A stretch of DNA of 64,000 nt from Rhizobium phaseoli (GTDB lineage Bacteria; Pseudomonadota; Alphaproteobacteria; Rhizobiales; Rhizobiaceae), in contig NZ_WUFT01000018.1 of the NCBI RefSeq assembly GCF_010668805.1, forward strand, positions 62,001 to 126,000. Reading direction: 5' to 3'. The translations under genes and the position numbers were made by a program. Of this stretch, positions 7,333 to 15,270 are shown piece by piece. Position 1 is the first letter of the stretch; each line of letters opens with the position of its first letter. Under the pieces are notes generated by a model. That model worked only from the letters and a program-made list of their open reading frames with translations. It searched no databases and was not told where the DNA came from.

Positions 7333-9564
7333 TTATTCCGCGGCGAGTTCGCCGCGGCCTTCCATGAAATCAGGGAACCATGATTCATGGGCATCGCGCA
7401 ATTGCTGAATCGGCAGCGAGATGAGATCGCCGACGACGAGTGCCGTCCCGCCGACCGTGCCGAGACGGCGGAAAGGAACACCGGCGCCTTCTGCATTGGC
7501 GCAGACGAAATTTGCCACGTCGGCAGGCACTGTCAAGATGTAGCGAGCCTGGTCTTCGCCGAAGAGCAGCGCATGCGGCGCGCCCTTGCCTTCGCCGAGA
7601 TCGATCGTCAGGCCCTTGTTCGATGCCATGGCCATTTCGGCGAGCGCGACGGCAAGGCCGCCCGACGAAATATCGTGGCAGGCGGTCGCCTGGTCGTTGC
7701 GGATGACGGAGCGAACGAAATCGCCGTTGCGCCGCTCGGCAAACAGATCCACTTCGGGGGCGGGGCCTTCGCTGCTGGCGAGCACATCGCGGAGATAGAC
7801 CGACTGGCCGAGATGGCTGCCATCGACGCCGATCATGATCACCTTGTCGCCGTCACTGGCGCTGCCGATGCGGGCCATCTTGCGCCAATCCGGCAGCAGG
7901 CCGACGCCTGCGATCGTCGGGGTCGGCAGGATGGCGACGCCGTTGGTCTCATTGTAGAGCGAGACGTTGCCCGAGACGATCGGGAAGTCGAGCGCGCGGC
8001 AGGCTTCGCCAATGCCCTTCACCGCTTCGACGAACTGGCCCATGATTTCGGGCTTTTCGGGATTGCCGAAGTTGAGATTGTCGGTGGCGGCGAGCGGCTC
8101 GGCGCCCGTCGCGGTGATGTTGCGCCAGCATTCGGCAACCGCCTGCTTGCCGCCTTCGAAAGGATCGGCCTCGACATAACGCGGGGTGACGTCGGAGGAG
8201 AAGGCGAGCGCCTTGCTCGGATGGCCATCGACGCGCACGACGCCGGCGTCGCCGCCCGGAAGCTGCAGCGAGTTGCCCTGGATCAGCGTGTCGTATTGCT
8301 CGTAGACCCAGCGGCGGCTCGACTGGTTGGCGGAACCGACAAGCTGCAGCAGCGCCTGGGCGTAATCCTGAGGGGCTGCGACGAGATTGGCGGGCAGGGG
8401 AGCCTGCTTACCGGATTCGCGCCAGGGGCGGTCATATTCCGGCGCCTGGTCGCCAAGATCCTTGATCGGCAGATTGGCGACTTCCTCGCCCTGATGCACG
8501 ACGCGGAAGCGCAGATCGTCGGTGGTTTTGCCGACGATGGCAAAGTCGAGGCCCCATTTGACGAAGATCGCCTTGGCTTCGGCTTCCTTCTCCGGCTGCA
8601 GCACCATGAGCATGCGCTCCTGGCTTTCCGACAGCATCATCTCGTAGGCGGTCATCATCTCTTCGCGGACCGGCACCTTGTCGAGCTCGAGCAGGATGCC
8701 GAGATCGCCCTTGGCGCCCATTTCGACGGCCGAACAGGTGAGGCCGGCCGCACCCATGTCCTGGATGGCGATGACGGCGCCGGTCTGCATCAGCTCAAGG
8801 CAGGCTTCGAGCAGGCACTTTTCGGTAAAGGGGTCGCCGACCTGAACCGTCGGGCGCTTTTCCTCGATCGATTCGTCGAATTCGGCCGATGCCATCGTCG
8901 CGCCGCCGACGCCGTCACGGCCGGTCTTGGCGCCGAGATAGACGACCGGAAGGCCGACGCCCTTGGCTTCTGACAGGAAGATGGCGTTGGATTTGGCGAT
9001 GCCGGCGGCAAAAGCGTTAACGAGGATATTGCCGTTGTAGCGGGCGTCGAATTCGACTTCGCCGCCGACCGTCGGCACGCCGAAGGAATTGCCGTAACCG
9101 CCGACGCCGGAGACGACGCCGGAAACCAGGTGACGGGTCTTCGGGTGATCCGGCTCGCCGAAACGCAGCGCGTTCATCGCGGCAATCGGGCGTGCACCCA
9201 TGGTGAAAACGTCGCGCAGGATGCCGCCGACGCCGGTCGCAGCCCCCTGGTAAGGCTCGATATAGGAGGGGTGGTTGTGGCTCTCCATTTTGAAGACGAC
9301 GCAATCGCCATCATCGATATCGACCACGCCGGCATTTTCGCCCGGGCCCTGGATGACGCGCGGCCCGGCGGTCGGCAGGGTGCGCAGCCATTTCTTCGAG
9401 GATTTGTAGGAGCAGTGCTCATTCCACATGGCCGAGAAGATACCGAGCTCGGTAAAACTCGGTTCGCGGCCGATCAGATCGAGAATGCGCTGGTACTCGT
9501 CCGGCTTCAGGCCGTGGCTTGCAATGAGTTCCGGCGTGATCGGCATGGTGTTTGGAATGGTCAT
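7333..9564 (-). CDS. purL: Phosphoribosylformylglycinamidine synthase, large subunit (PurL)
   Basis: 743 residues, the usual size of the small-form PurL. It converts FGAR, ATP and ammonia to FGAM in purine synthesis, in complex with PurQ (glutaminase) and PurS. The sequence shows MWNEHCSYKSSK near residue 45, GPGENAGVVDIDD (nucleotide binding), SHNHPSYIEPYQGAATGVGG, DMGAAGLTCSAVEMG and HDISSGGLAVALAEMA, all standard for the AIRS/PurM-like fold. The start is ATG 9564; an ATG at 9546 is the alternative. purS and purQ lie about 3-4 kb upstream on the same strand, separated by four genes. Confidence 0.97.
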   Translation of the reverse strand: MTIPNTMPITPELIASHGLKPDEYQRILDLIGREPSFTELGIFSAMWNEHCSYKSSKKWLRTLPTAGPRVIQGPGENAGVVDIDDGDCVVFKMESHNHPSYIEPYQGAATGVGGILRDVFTMGARPIAAMNALRFGEPDHPKTRHLVSGVVSGVGGYGNSFGVPTVGGEVEFDARYNGNILVNAFAAGIAKSNAIFLSEAKGVGLPVVYLGAKTGRDGVGGATMASAEFDESIEEKRPTVQVGDPFTEKCLLEACLELMQTGAVIAIQDMGAAGLTCSAVEMGAKGDLGILLELDKVPVREEMMTAYEMMLSESQERMLMVLQPEKEAEAKAIFVKWGLDFAIVGKTTDDLRFRVVHQGEEVANLPIKDLGDQAPEYDRPWRESGKQAPLPANLVAAPQDYAQALLQLVGSANQSSRRWVYEQYDTLIQGNSLQLPGGDAGVVRVDGHPSKALAFSSDVTPRYVEADPFEGGKQAVAECWRNITATGAEPLAATDNLNFGNPEKPEIMGQFVEAVKGIGEACRALDFPIVSGNVSLYNETNGVAILPTPTIAGVGLLPDWRKMARIGSASDGDKVIMIGVDGSHLGQSVYLRDVLASSEGPAPEVDLFAERRNGDFVRSVIRNDQATACHDISSGGLAVALAEMAMASNKGLTIDLGEGKGAPHALLFGEDQARYILTVPADVANFVCANAEGAGVPFRRLGTVGGTALVVGDLISLPIQQLRDAHESWFPDFMEGRGELAAE

Positions 9565-9650
9565 GAGCGGAAAGTCCCTGGCGCGTTTTGCGCTGTCTTT
9601 AGCTTATGTAGCGGCGACGCGCGACAGAAAAAAGCCCGCCGTCAACACAG

Positions 9651-9695
9651 TGAACTGCCCCCCGGAAAGTTGGACACCCAACTTCGGGGAGTTCA
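9651..9695. repeat. Imperfect inverted repeat resembling two abutted IS3-family ends
   Basis: Reading inward, the left half begins TGAACTGCCCCCCGGAAAG and continues TTGGAC. The complement of the right half begins TGAACTCCCCGAAGTTGGG. The two halves meet with almost no sequence between them. From memory, TGAACTG-C(n)-AAAGTTGGACA-like sequence is the style of IS3/IS150-group terminal repeats. It lies between purL and the outer-membrane protein gene and may also fold into a transcript hairpin. Confidence 0.45.
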
Positions 9696-9733
9696 CAGGG
9701 GCAGGCAGGTTCTTTTCTCAAAGCGGCAATCGG

Positions 9734-10312
9734 TCAGAACTTGTAGCCGACCTGCAGGCCGGCGCGCGTCATGCCGTCGTTCGGGCCGTCGCAGAGATTG
9801 GCATGCGAGGAGTGGGCGATCTGGGCCATCACGTTCCAATGAGGGGTGAAACGGTAGCCGGCGCCTGCATATTCGTGGAACAGAACGCGACAGCCGAGTT
9901 CCGGGCCGTCATCATCGCCCTCGAGATTGCCGGTATGGATGACGCCGCCGAAGCCGGCTTCGGCAAACAGCTTTTTGTTGAAATTGACCGTCCAGGTGAA
10001 GCCCGTGAAGAATTGGCTCGCCTCGCCTGATGTGCCGATCGAGGTACCGAGATGCAGACGAGGATGCAGCAACTGCTGCTGCCAGCCGACGGCAGTATCG
10101 TAGCCGAAAGGATCGAAGAGGGCAGTGATTTCGGGAAAGACGCCATCTTCCCTGGAATGGCCGGATTGCACCGAGGTCGAGAGCCCGAAACGCAGTTCAT
10201 CGAATATCTGCTCGCCGGCATTTGCCGCGCCTGCCGCCAAGGTGCCGGCGACCGCTGCCAATGACGCCGTACTTAGAAAACGCAACGCGATTCTTCCGAA
10301 GTCGACCCTCAT
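9734..10312 (-). CDS. Lipid A 3-O-deacylase (PagL)-like outer membrane protein
   Basis: 192 residues from ATG 10312 (AAAGGA 6 nt upstream). A Sec signal peptide ends near AAGAANAGE (about residue 33). The rest is made of alternating beta strands ending in aromatic GLQVGYKF, as in 8-stranded outer-membrane barrels. AQIAHSSHANLCDGPNDG near the C-terminus matches the PagL His-x-Ser active-site region, followed by the asparagine/glycine loop. PagL removes the 3-O-acyl chain of lipid A. I do not see an unambiguous catalytic Glu, so activity is inferred. A hairpin separates it from the MocR-type gene upstream. Confidence 0.7.
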   Translation of the reverse strand: MRVDFGRIALRFLSTASLAAVAGTLAAGAANAGEQIFDELRFGLSTSVQSGHSREDGVFPEITALFDPFGYDTAVGWQQQLLHPRLHLGTSIGTSGEASQFFTGFTWTVNFNKKLFAEAGFGGVIHTGNLEGDDDGPELGCRVLFHEYAGAGYRFTPHWNVMAQIAHSSHANLCDGPNDGMTRAGLQVGYKF

Positions 10313-10413
10313 CTGCTGTCCTTTGATTCGCGTCAGGCGGGAACAACGAAGAGGTAACATGGAGGTTGAGTCGGTGAAGCGCTCCGAATTGGCTCTGACA
10401 TTTTTTCTAAATT

Positions 10414-10438
10414 ATGACGTGTATTTGCAACACGTCAT
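10414..10438 (-). terminator. Perfect inverted repeat at the end of the MocR-type gene
   Basis: Arms ATGACGTGT / ACACGTCAT (9 bp, perfect) with a 7-nt loop, overlapping the stop codon of the MocR-type gene. On the minus strand it is followed by AATTTAG, a short A/T stretch. It is a terminator candidate, though a protein-binding palindrome is also possible. Confidence 0.45.
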
Positions 10439-11853
10439 ATTTCACCATCATAGGCGGAGCCGCCATTTTCCAGCAGCCGGCGCAGGATCATCAGGCCGGA
10501 GATCAGTTCCTGTTGCGACTTGGGCGAGGAGAAACCGATGCGAACGCGGTGATAGATTTTCTCGCCGCGCGCCGCCTTGAACTCGTCCTCGTCATCGACC
10601 AGCACGCCGTCGCGGTAAGCGGCATTCTTGAACGTGCCGGACATCCATGGCTCCGGCAGTTTCAGCCAGAGGAAAGGCGCGTGCGGGTGCGATTGGAAAT
10701 CGAAGCCTTGCAGTTGCTCGCGGGCGAGCCGGACGCGCCGGGAGAGTTCTTCGACACTCTGTTTGCGGATTTCGTGCGCCGTGCCGCTTTCGACGAGGCG
10801 CGCACAGGTTTCCGCCAGGATGAAGGGCAGGCCACCGGTGATCATCCTGTGCGTCACCCTGATGCGCTGGGCGAAATGCGGCGGGCAGGCGACCCAGCCG
10901 CCGCGCACGCCGGCGGCGACGGATTTCGACAGGCCGCTGACGAGGAAGGTGCGATCGGGCGCAAGCGAGGCGATGAGCGGCGTGTCATCGTCGGCCATGC
11001 CGCCATAGAGATCGTCCTCGATCAGCCAGACGCCGTGCTTCCTGGCGATTGCAGCAATTGCCGCACGCCGTTCATAGGGCATGATCGTCACCGTCGGATT
11101 GTGGATGGTCGGCATGAGAAAGGCGATCTTCGGATGCTGCTGCTGGCAGAGCCGCTCGAAATCGTCGGGGATCACGCCGCTTTCATCGGAATCGACCGTC
11201 AGCGTGCGGCGGCCGAGCAGGCGGGCGCTGCGGCTGACCTGGGTGTAGGTCAGATCCTCGAAGACGATCTTGTCGCCCGGCGCCGAGACGGCAGCGATGA
11301 CGGCAATCGCCGCCGCATGCGCGCCGAGTGTCGGCACGATGTTTTCGGCTTCCGGCGTCCAGCCGCTGCGGGCAAGCCAGCGGCGGCCCGCCTCGAACCA
11401 GTTGCCCGGAAAACTTCGGGAATAGGAGGAGATTTCGGCAAGATGCTGCTCGCCGATTTCGGAAAGGATGCCCGCTATGATCTTGCCCTGGCCGAGATCG
11501 GGAGCGGCGGTGGTGTCGAAACGAATCTTGTCTGCCGGCGCATCCCGGAGGCGGGTGCTGCCGAGCGAGGCCGTCAACGGGTCGGCCTGTTCGCCGGGTG
11601 GTGTCTCCGAGCGGTTCAGCACATAGGTGCCGCGCCCGACTTCGCCGGCGACCAGGCCACGCTCGTGCACCAGTGCATAGGCGCGGCCGATCGTGCCGAT
11701 TGTCACCCCGATATCGTAAGCGAGATTGCGTTGCGGCGGCAATTTGCTGCCGGCGGGCAGGGCGCCGCTCGATATGGCGGATTCGATGCTATCGGCGAGC
11801 CGAAGATAGACCGGCCCGGAGCCGCGGGAAAGATCAGGAAGCCAATTTGTCAT
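10435..11853 (-). CDS. MocR-type GntR/aminotransferase transcriptional regulator
   Basis: 472 residues. Residues 1-80 are a GntR winged helix (YLRLADSIESAISSGALPAGSKLPPQRNLA, then VTIGTIGRAYALVHERGLV). Residues 110-470 are a class I aminotransferase domain with the PLP lysine in LVSGLSKSVAAGVRGGW. Such proteins sense PLP or aldimines and control PLP- or amino-acid-related genes. Divergent to it, 82 bp away, is a DUF1127 gene. The intergenic inverted repeat begins 3 nt from this start codon, which suggests autoregulation. No clear Shine-Dalgarno precedes the ATG. Confidence 0.88.
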   Translation of the reverse strand: MTNWLPDLSRGSGPVYLRLADSIESAISSGALPAGSKLPPQRNLAYDIGVTIGTIGRAYALVHERGLVAGEVGRGTYVLNRSETPPGEQADPLTASLGSTRLRDAPADKIRFDTTAAPDLGQGKIIAGILSEIGEQHLAEISSYSRSFPGNWFEAGRRWLARSGWTPEAENIVPTLGAHAAAIAVIAAVSAPGDKIVFEDLTYTQVSRSARLLGRRTLTVDSDESGVIPDDFERLCQQQHPKIAFLMPTIHNPTVTIMPYERRAAIAAIARKHGVWLIEDDLYGGMADDDTPLIASLAPDRTFLVSGLSKSVAAGVRGGWVACPPHFAQRIRVTHRMITGGLPFILAETCARLVESGTAHEIRKQSVEELSRRVRLAREQLQGFDFQSHPHAPFLWLKLPEPWMSGTFKNAAYRDGVLVDDEDEFKAARGEKIYHRVRIGFSSPKSQQELISGLMILRRLLENGGSAYDGEI

Positions 11854-11855
11854 GG

Positions 11856-11876
11856 TGACAATTGTCTATATTGTCA
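11856..11876. promoter_or_regulatory. Candidate operator for the MocR-type regulator
   Basis: Inverted repeat TGACAAT-N7-ATTGTCA between the divergent MocR-type and DUF1127 genes, with an inner palindrome GACAATTGTC (11857-11866) and a further TGTCA half-site at 11886-11890. Repeated TTGTCA-like half-sites in a divergent promoter next to a GntR-family gene are typical of regulator binding. The assignment is by position only. Confidence 0.5.
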
Positions 11877-11934
11877 CATTGTACCTGTCAAGATTAAGAG
11901 TCAATTCCAATGGATAACCGAGAGGATTCCTGGA

Positions 11935-12192
11935 ATGTCTGCCCTGCCTGAGATCAAAATGCCGATTATACCGATTGTCTCGTACGAGGATAGGAGACAG
12001 ATCGTCCTTCCCGACGCGCCTGCAGAGGCGACGACACGTTTGGGGCGGATCTGGGCGGCGATTCTTCTTTGGAATCAAAAGCGGGAAGGCCGCCAGGCCT
12101 TGAGAAATCTGACGGCAAGCGAACTCAAGGATATCGGCGTGTCGCAATCCGACGCCGCGCGCGAAGTCGGCAAGTCGTTCTTCTGGGATTGA
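11935..12192 (+). CDS. DUF1127 domain protein
   Basis: 85 residues from ATG 11935. The C-terminal half WAAILLWNQKREGRQALRNLTASELKDIGVSQSDA is the DUF1127 motif: an arginine-rich helix, then L-x-DIG. Small DUF1127 proteins are abundant in alphaproteobacteria. Some bind RNA or influence sRNA turnover and phosphate or carbon responses, but the function of this one is not known. It faces the MocR-type regulator across an 81-bp region holding an inverted repeat. Confidence 0.85.
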   Translation: MSALPEIKMPIIPIVSYEDRRQIVLPDAPAEATTRLGRIWAAILLWNQKREGRQALRNLTASELKDIGVSQSDAAREVGKSFFWD

Positions 12193-12203
12193 TCGAGACT
12201 GCG

Positions 12204-12224
12204 AGCTGACCGCAGCGGTCAGCT
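12204..12224. terminator. Shared hairpin between convergent genes
   Basis: Perfect 9-bp arms AGCTGACCG / CGGTCAGCT with a 3-nt loop, between the DUF1127 gene and the convergent lipoprotein gene and overlapping the latter's stop codon. No T-run is present on either side. Confidence 0.45.
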
Positions 12225-12617
12225 GCAGGCCTTATTGCCGCCGGACCAGCGATTGACGTCGGCGGCGATACGGCCGGCAACCGGCTCCGACATCATCGGA
12301 CCGAAGGCCTGGAGGCGCGACGGGCTTCCCTCGGCCTGTACGACGAGCAGCGGCCGGCTTTCCGGGCTGCCCTTGTGGACAAGCAGGATGCGTGGGCGGC
12401 CGGAGAAGGAATTGAGCTCCGGCGCAAGCTTGTAAGCGGCAAAAGCCGGATCGCCGGATTTGAACCAGCAGGCATTGGCGGCGAGCGCCACACGTTCCAT
12501 CGTCGGCAGTGCGGCGCGGTTCGGACCGGTCGTCGGCGCCGGCGTCTGGCAGGCTGCGACCATGGCTGCGAGAGTGGCGAGCAGGGCAGCGTTAGCGACG
12601 GAATAGCGAGGGCGCAT
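12219..12617 (-). CDS. Small predicted lipoprotein
   Basis: 132 residues from ATG 12617. The N-terminus carries a lipoprotein signal with lipobox-like AAMVAAC, so the mature protein would start at about Cys23 and be lipid-anchored. The remainder (ALAANACWFKSGDPAF...LLVVQAEG...NRWSGGNKACS) has three Cys in total and no recognised domain. It lies 91 bp downstream of purQ on the same strand and convergent with the DUF1127 gene. Function unknown. Confidence 0.7.
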   Translation of the reverse strand: MRPRYSVANAALLATLAAMVAACQTPAPTTGPNRAALPTMERVALAANACWFKSGDPAFAAYKLAPELNSFSGRPRILLVHKGSPESRPLLVVQAEGSPSRLQAFGPMMSEPVAGRIAADVNRWSGGNKACS

Positions 12618-12708
12618 CGATCTTGCTCCGGATCCGGATGAAAGGATTTTGAGTTCAAAGTGCCACAGCGATGTTCGCACCATCGGAAAAGAGGCGCGGC
12701 GCTGCAGA

Positions 12709-13380
12709 TCAGGCGGCGATGACGTCGAGCGCCGAGGCAAAGAGGCCGCGGCCGTCCGAACCGCCATGGGCGGCTTCGATCAGGTTTTCGGGATGCGGCA
12801 TCATGCCGAGCACGTTGCCCTTTTCGTTCATGACGGCGGCGATGTCGTTCATCGAGCCGTTCGGGTTGGTGCCCTCGGCATAACGGAAGACCACCCGGCC
12901 ATTGCCTTCAATCTGAGCCAGCGTTGCCTCGTCGGCGAAGTAATTGCCGTCGTGGTGAGCGACCGGGCAGCGGATGACCTGGCCCTGCGCGTAGGCACGG
13001 GTGAAATCCGTCTCGGCATTGACGACTTCGAGCTTGATCTCGCGGCAGACGAATTTCAGCGATGCATTGCGCATCAGCGCACCAGGCAGCAGGCCGGCCT
13101 CGACGAGGATCTGGAAGCCGTTGCAGACGCCGAGCACCTTCACACCCTTTGCCGCCTTGTCGATGATTGCCTGCATGACCGGCATCCGGGCGGCGATGGC
13201 GCCGCAGCGCAGGTAATCGCCATAGGAGAAGCCGCCGGGGATGACGATCAGGTCGACATCGGGGATCTCGGTCTCCGTCTGCCAGATCGTCACCGGCGGC
13301 TTGCCGGAAATCTTGGTCAAGGCGGCGATCATATCGCGGTCGCGGTTGAGGCCCGGAAGTTGAACGACGGCTGATTTCAT
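12709..13380 (-). CDS. purQ: Phosphoribosylformylglycinamidine synthase, glutaminase subunit (PurQ)
   Basis: 223 residues from ATG 13380, which overlaps the kptA stop by ATGA. Class I glutamine amidotransferase: nucleophile Cys in VLGVCNGFQIL, oxyanion region PGGFSYGDYLR and catalytic His/Glu in MMPHPEN. It supplies ammonia to PurL in the PurS-PurQ-PurL complex. Because of the overlap its translation is probably coupled to kptA. Confidence 0.97.
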   Translation of the reverse strand: MKSAVVQLPGLNRDRDMIAALTKISGKPPVTIWQTETEIPDVDLIVIPGGFSYGDYLRCGAIAARMPVMQAIIDKAAKGVKVLGVCNGFQILVEAGLLPGALMRNASLKFVCREIKLEVVNAETDFTRAYAQGQVIRCPVAHHDGNYFADEATLAQIEGNGRVVFRYAEGTNPNGSMNDIAAVMNEKGNVLGMMPHPENLIEAAHGGSDGRGLFASALDVIAA

Positions 13381-13931
13381 GGGGTCCCCGCGTCTGGCGA
13401 AATATATTGAACTGGAACGCTTTCGGCGAGCCATACCCCATTGTCGGAGACAAAGAAAGAATGGCCTTCTGAAAACATGCGGGCCGCATCCACACGCAGG
13501 ATGACATGGTCACCCCTACGGCGCATTGCGACGATTTTTGCGGTTTCGACATCCACTGAGAGATGAACGTGGTGCCGCTGCATCTTCTTCAAGCCTTCGC
13601 GCTCGATCGCCTGCCAGCTCGTCAGTGACGTGCCGTGATAAAGCACTGCCGGCGGTTCCACCTGGTTCAAGGCGAGATCGACCTCGACGCTATGACCCTG
13701 ATTGGCGCGAATTCTGTTATCGGCGAGAGTGAAGCGCTTCTTCGGATTGTTTTCGATGATCTCGATAATATCGGCGCGGGAAACATCGTATTTCGATGCC
13801 ACCGCTTTTTCGAGCGCATCGAACGACACCCAGCCCTCGGCATCAAGCGTCAAACCCGCGGTATCAGGCGCATGACGCAAAACATAGCTCATAAATTTCG
13901 AGACTTCCGTCTCCAGCTTTGTCTTCGTCAT
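13377..13931 (-). CDS. kptA: RNA 2'-phosphotransferase, Tpt1/KptA family
   Basis: 184 residues. All parts of the Tpt1/KptA fold are seen: MSYVLRHAPDTAGLTLD (R19, H20), DNRIRANQGHSVEVDL (R75), PPAVLYHGTS, HVHLSVDVETA, MRRRGDHVILRVDA (R138) and SDNGVWLAESVP. They correspond to the Arg-His-Arg-Arg catalytic set of yeast Tpt1. The enzyme moves an internal RNA 2'-phosphate to NAD+, giving ADP-ribose 1'',2''-cyclic phosphate. Bacteria have no known tRNA splicing that makes such ends, so its role here is unknown. It is embedded in the purine cluster: 44 bp after purS, 4-bp overlap with purQ. GAGGA lies about 10 nt before the ATG. Confidence 0.93.
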   Translation of the reverse strand: MTKTKLETEVSKFMSYVLRHAPDTAGLTLDAEGWVSFDALEKAVASKYDVSRADIIEIIENNPKKRFTLADNRIRANQGHSVEVDLALNQVEPPAVLYHGTSLTSWQAIEREGLKKMQRHHVHLSVDVETAKIVAMRRRGDHVILRVDAARMFSEGHSFFVSDNGVWLAESVPVQYISPDAGTP

Positions 13932-13975
13932 GACGCCAAATCCTCAAAGTCCGCCGGACGACGGGTCTGTGATCG

Positions 13976-14218
13976 TCAGTCGATCGCGATCGCGTAGTTC
14001 TCGATCACCGTGTTGGCGAGCAGTTTTTCGCACATGGCCTTGAGGTCGGCCTCGGCCTTGGACTTGTCGGCGCTTTCCAGCTCCAGGTCGAAGACCTTGC
14101 CCTGTCTTATATGGCCGACGCCAGAGAAGCCGAGGGCGCCAAGCGCGCCTTCGATAGCCTTGCCCTGCGGATCGAGAACGCCGTTTTTCAGCGTGACGGT
14201 GACACGAGCCTTGATCAC
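13976..14218 (-). CDS. purS: Phosphoribosylformylglycinamidine synthase subunit PurS
   Basis: 80 residues, the normal length. MIKARVTVTLKNGVLDPQGKA and GFSGVGHIRQGKVFDLEL are the PurS signature; PurS dimers bridge PurL and PurQ. It lies 15 bp after purC, so it belongs to the same transcript (purC-purS-kptA-purQ). Confidence 0.95.
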   Translation of the reverse strand: MIKARVTVTLKNGVLDPQGKAIEGALGALGFSGVGHIRQGKVFDLELESADKSKAEADLKAMCEKLLANTVIENYAIAID

Positions 14219-14233
14219 TTTGTCTTCCCTGCC

Positions 14234-14998
14234 TTACTTGACCAGAACCGGGCCGGTGCCGCGCACAGGCTCGTTTTCATTGATGATGCCGAGACGGCGC
14301 GCAACTTCGGAATAGGCTTCGAGCAGCCCGCCGAGATCGCGGCGGAAACGATCCTTGTCCATCTTCTCGTGGGTTTCGACATCCCAGAGCCGGCAGCTGT
14401 CCGGCGAGATTTCGTCGGCAAGGATGATGCGCATCATATCGCCTTCGAACAGGCGGCCGCATTCGATCTTGAAGTCGACGAGCTGGATGCCGACGCCGAG
14501 GAAGAGGCCGGTCATGAAGTCGTTGACGCGGATGGCAAGCGCCATGATGTCGTCGAGCTCGGCGGGATTGGCCCAGCCGAAGGCGGTGATGTGCTCTTCG
14601 GAGACCATCGGATCGTCAAGCGCGTCTGATTTGTAGTAGAATTCGATGATCGAGCGCGGCAGTACCACGCCCTCATCGATCCCAAGGCGCTTTGCGAGCG
14701 AACCGGCGGCGACGTTGCGCACGACGATCTCCAGCGGGATCATCTCTACTTCCTTGATCAGCTGCTCGCGCATGTTGAGCCGGCGGATGAAATGCGTAGG
14801 GATGCCGATCTTGTTCAGATGGCTGAAGATATATTCGCAAATGCGATTATTGAGGACGCCCTTGCCATCGATGACTTCGTGTTTCTTCTTGTTGAAGGCT
14901 GTGGCATCGTCCTTGAAGAACTGGATCAAAGTGCCCGGTTCCGGGCCCTCATACAAGATCTTTGCCTTGCCCTCGTAGATACGGCGGCGACGGTTCAT
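14234..14998 (-). CDS. purC: SAICAR synthetase (PurC)
   Basis: 254 residues from ATG 14998 (MNRRRRIYEGKAKILYEG); an ATG at 15007 would add MTT. It makes SAICAR from CAIR, aspartate and ATP. The sequence shows FFKDDATAFNKKK, IPLEIVVRNVAAGSL and LADEISPDSCRLWD, which are the ATP and CAIR binding signatures. First gene of the purC-purS-kptA-purQ run. Three phased repeats lie in its upstream region. Confidence 0.96.
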   Translation of the reverse strand: MNRRRRIYEGKAKILYEGPEPGTLIQFFKDDATAFNKKKHEVIDGKGVLNNRICEYIFSHLNKIGIPTHFIRRLNMREQLIKEVEMIPLEIVVRNVAAGSLAKRLGIDEGVVLPRSIIEFYYKSDALDDPMVSEEHITAFGWANPAELDDIMALAIRVNDFMTGLFLGVGIQLVDFKIECGRLFEGDMMRIILADEISPDSCRLWDVETHEKMDKDRFRRDLGGLLEAYSEVARRLGIINENEPVRGTGPVLVK

Positions 14999-15110
14999 CG
15001 TGGTCATTCTCTATTGTTGGCGCTCTTGGGATAGCGCGAGTGGATCGATCTCGTGGCGTCCCCTTAAAGGAAAAGAGTGTGTTTCACAATCCGCCTGTCC
15101 CTCCTTCGCC

Positions 15111-15167
15111 GGTTTCGGGATTTCTGGCCGCGGTTTCCGGATTTCGTGGTTCCGGCTTCCGGATTTT
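15111..15167. repeat. Three 14-bp direct repeats at 21-22 bp spacing upstream of purC
   Basis: Copies GGTTTCGGGATTTC (15111-15124), GGTTTCCGGATTTC (15132-15145) and GGCTTCCGGATTTT (15154-15167) start 21 and 22 bp apart, that is two helical turns. They lie 113-170 bp upstream of the purC start within the 272-bp space before the GGDEF-EAL gene. I see nothing else distinct in that space. Confidence 0.6.
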
Positions 15168-15270
15168 ACGAAATACCGCCAAGAGAATCGAATGAATTCG
15201 CAAGACGAGTCTACCGCCTTTTCCCGTACGGTGAAATGACGGCGAAATGGCGGGTCGCCTGGGCAGGTTT

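Noticed and set aside
7387..8973. 528-codon plus-strand open frame
   Set aside because: Antisense to purL with no domain; purL is certain.
10414..12192. 592-codon frame containing the DUF1127 gene
   Set aside because: Only the last 85 codons from ATG 11935 are real; the rest is antisense to the MocR-type gene.
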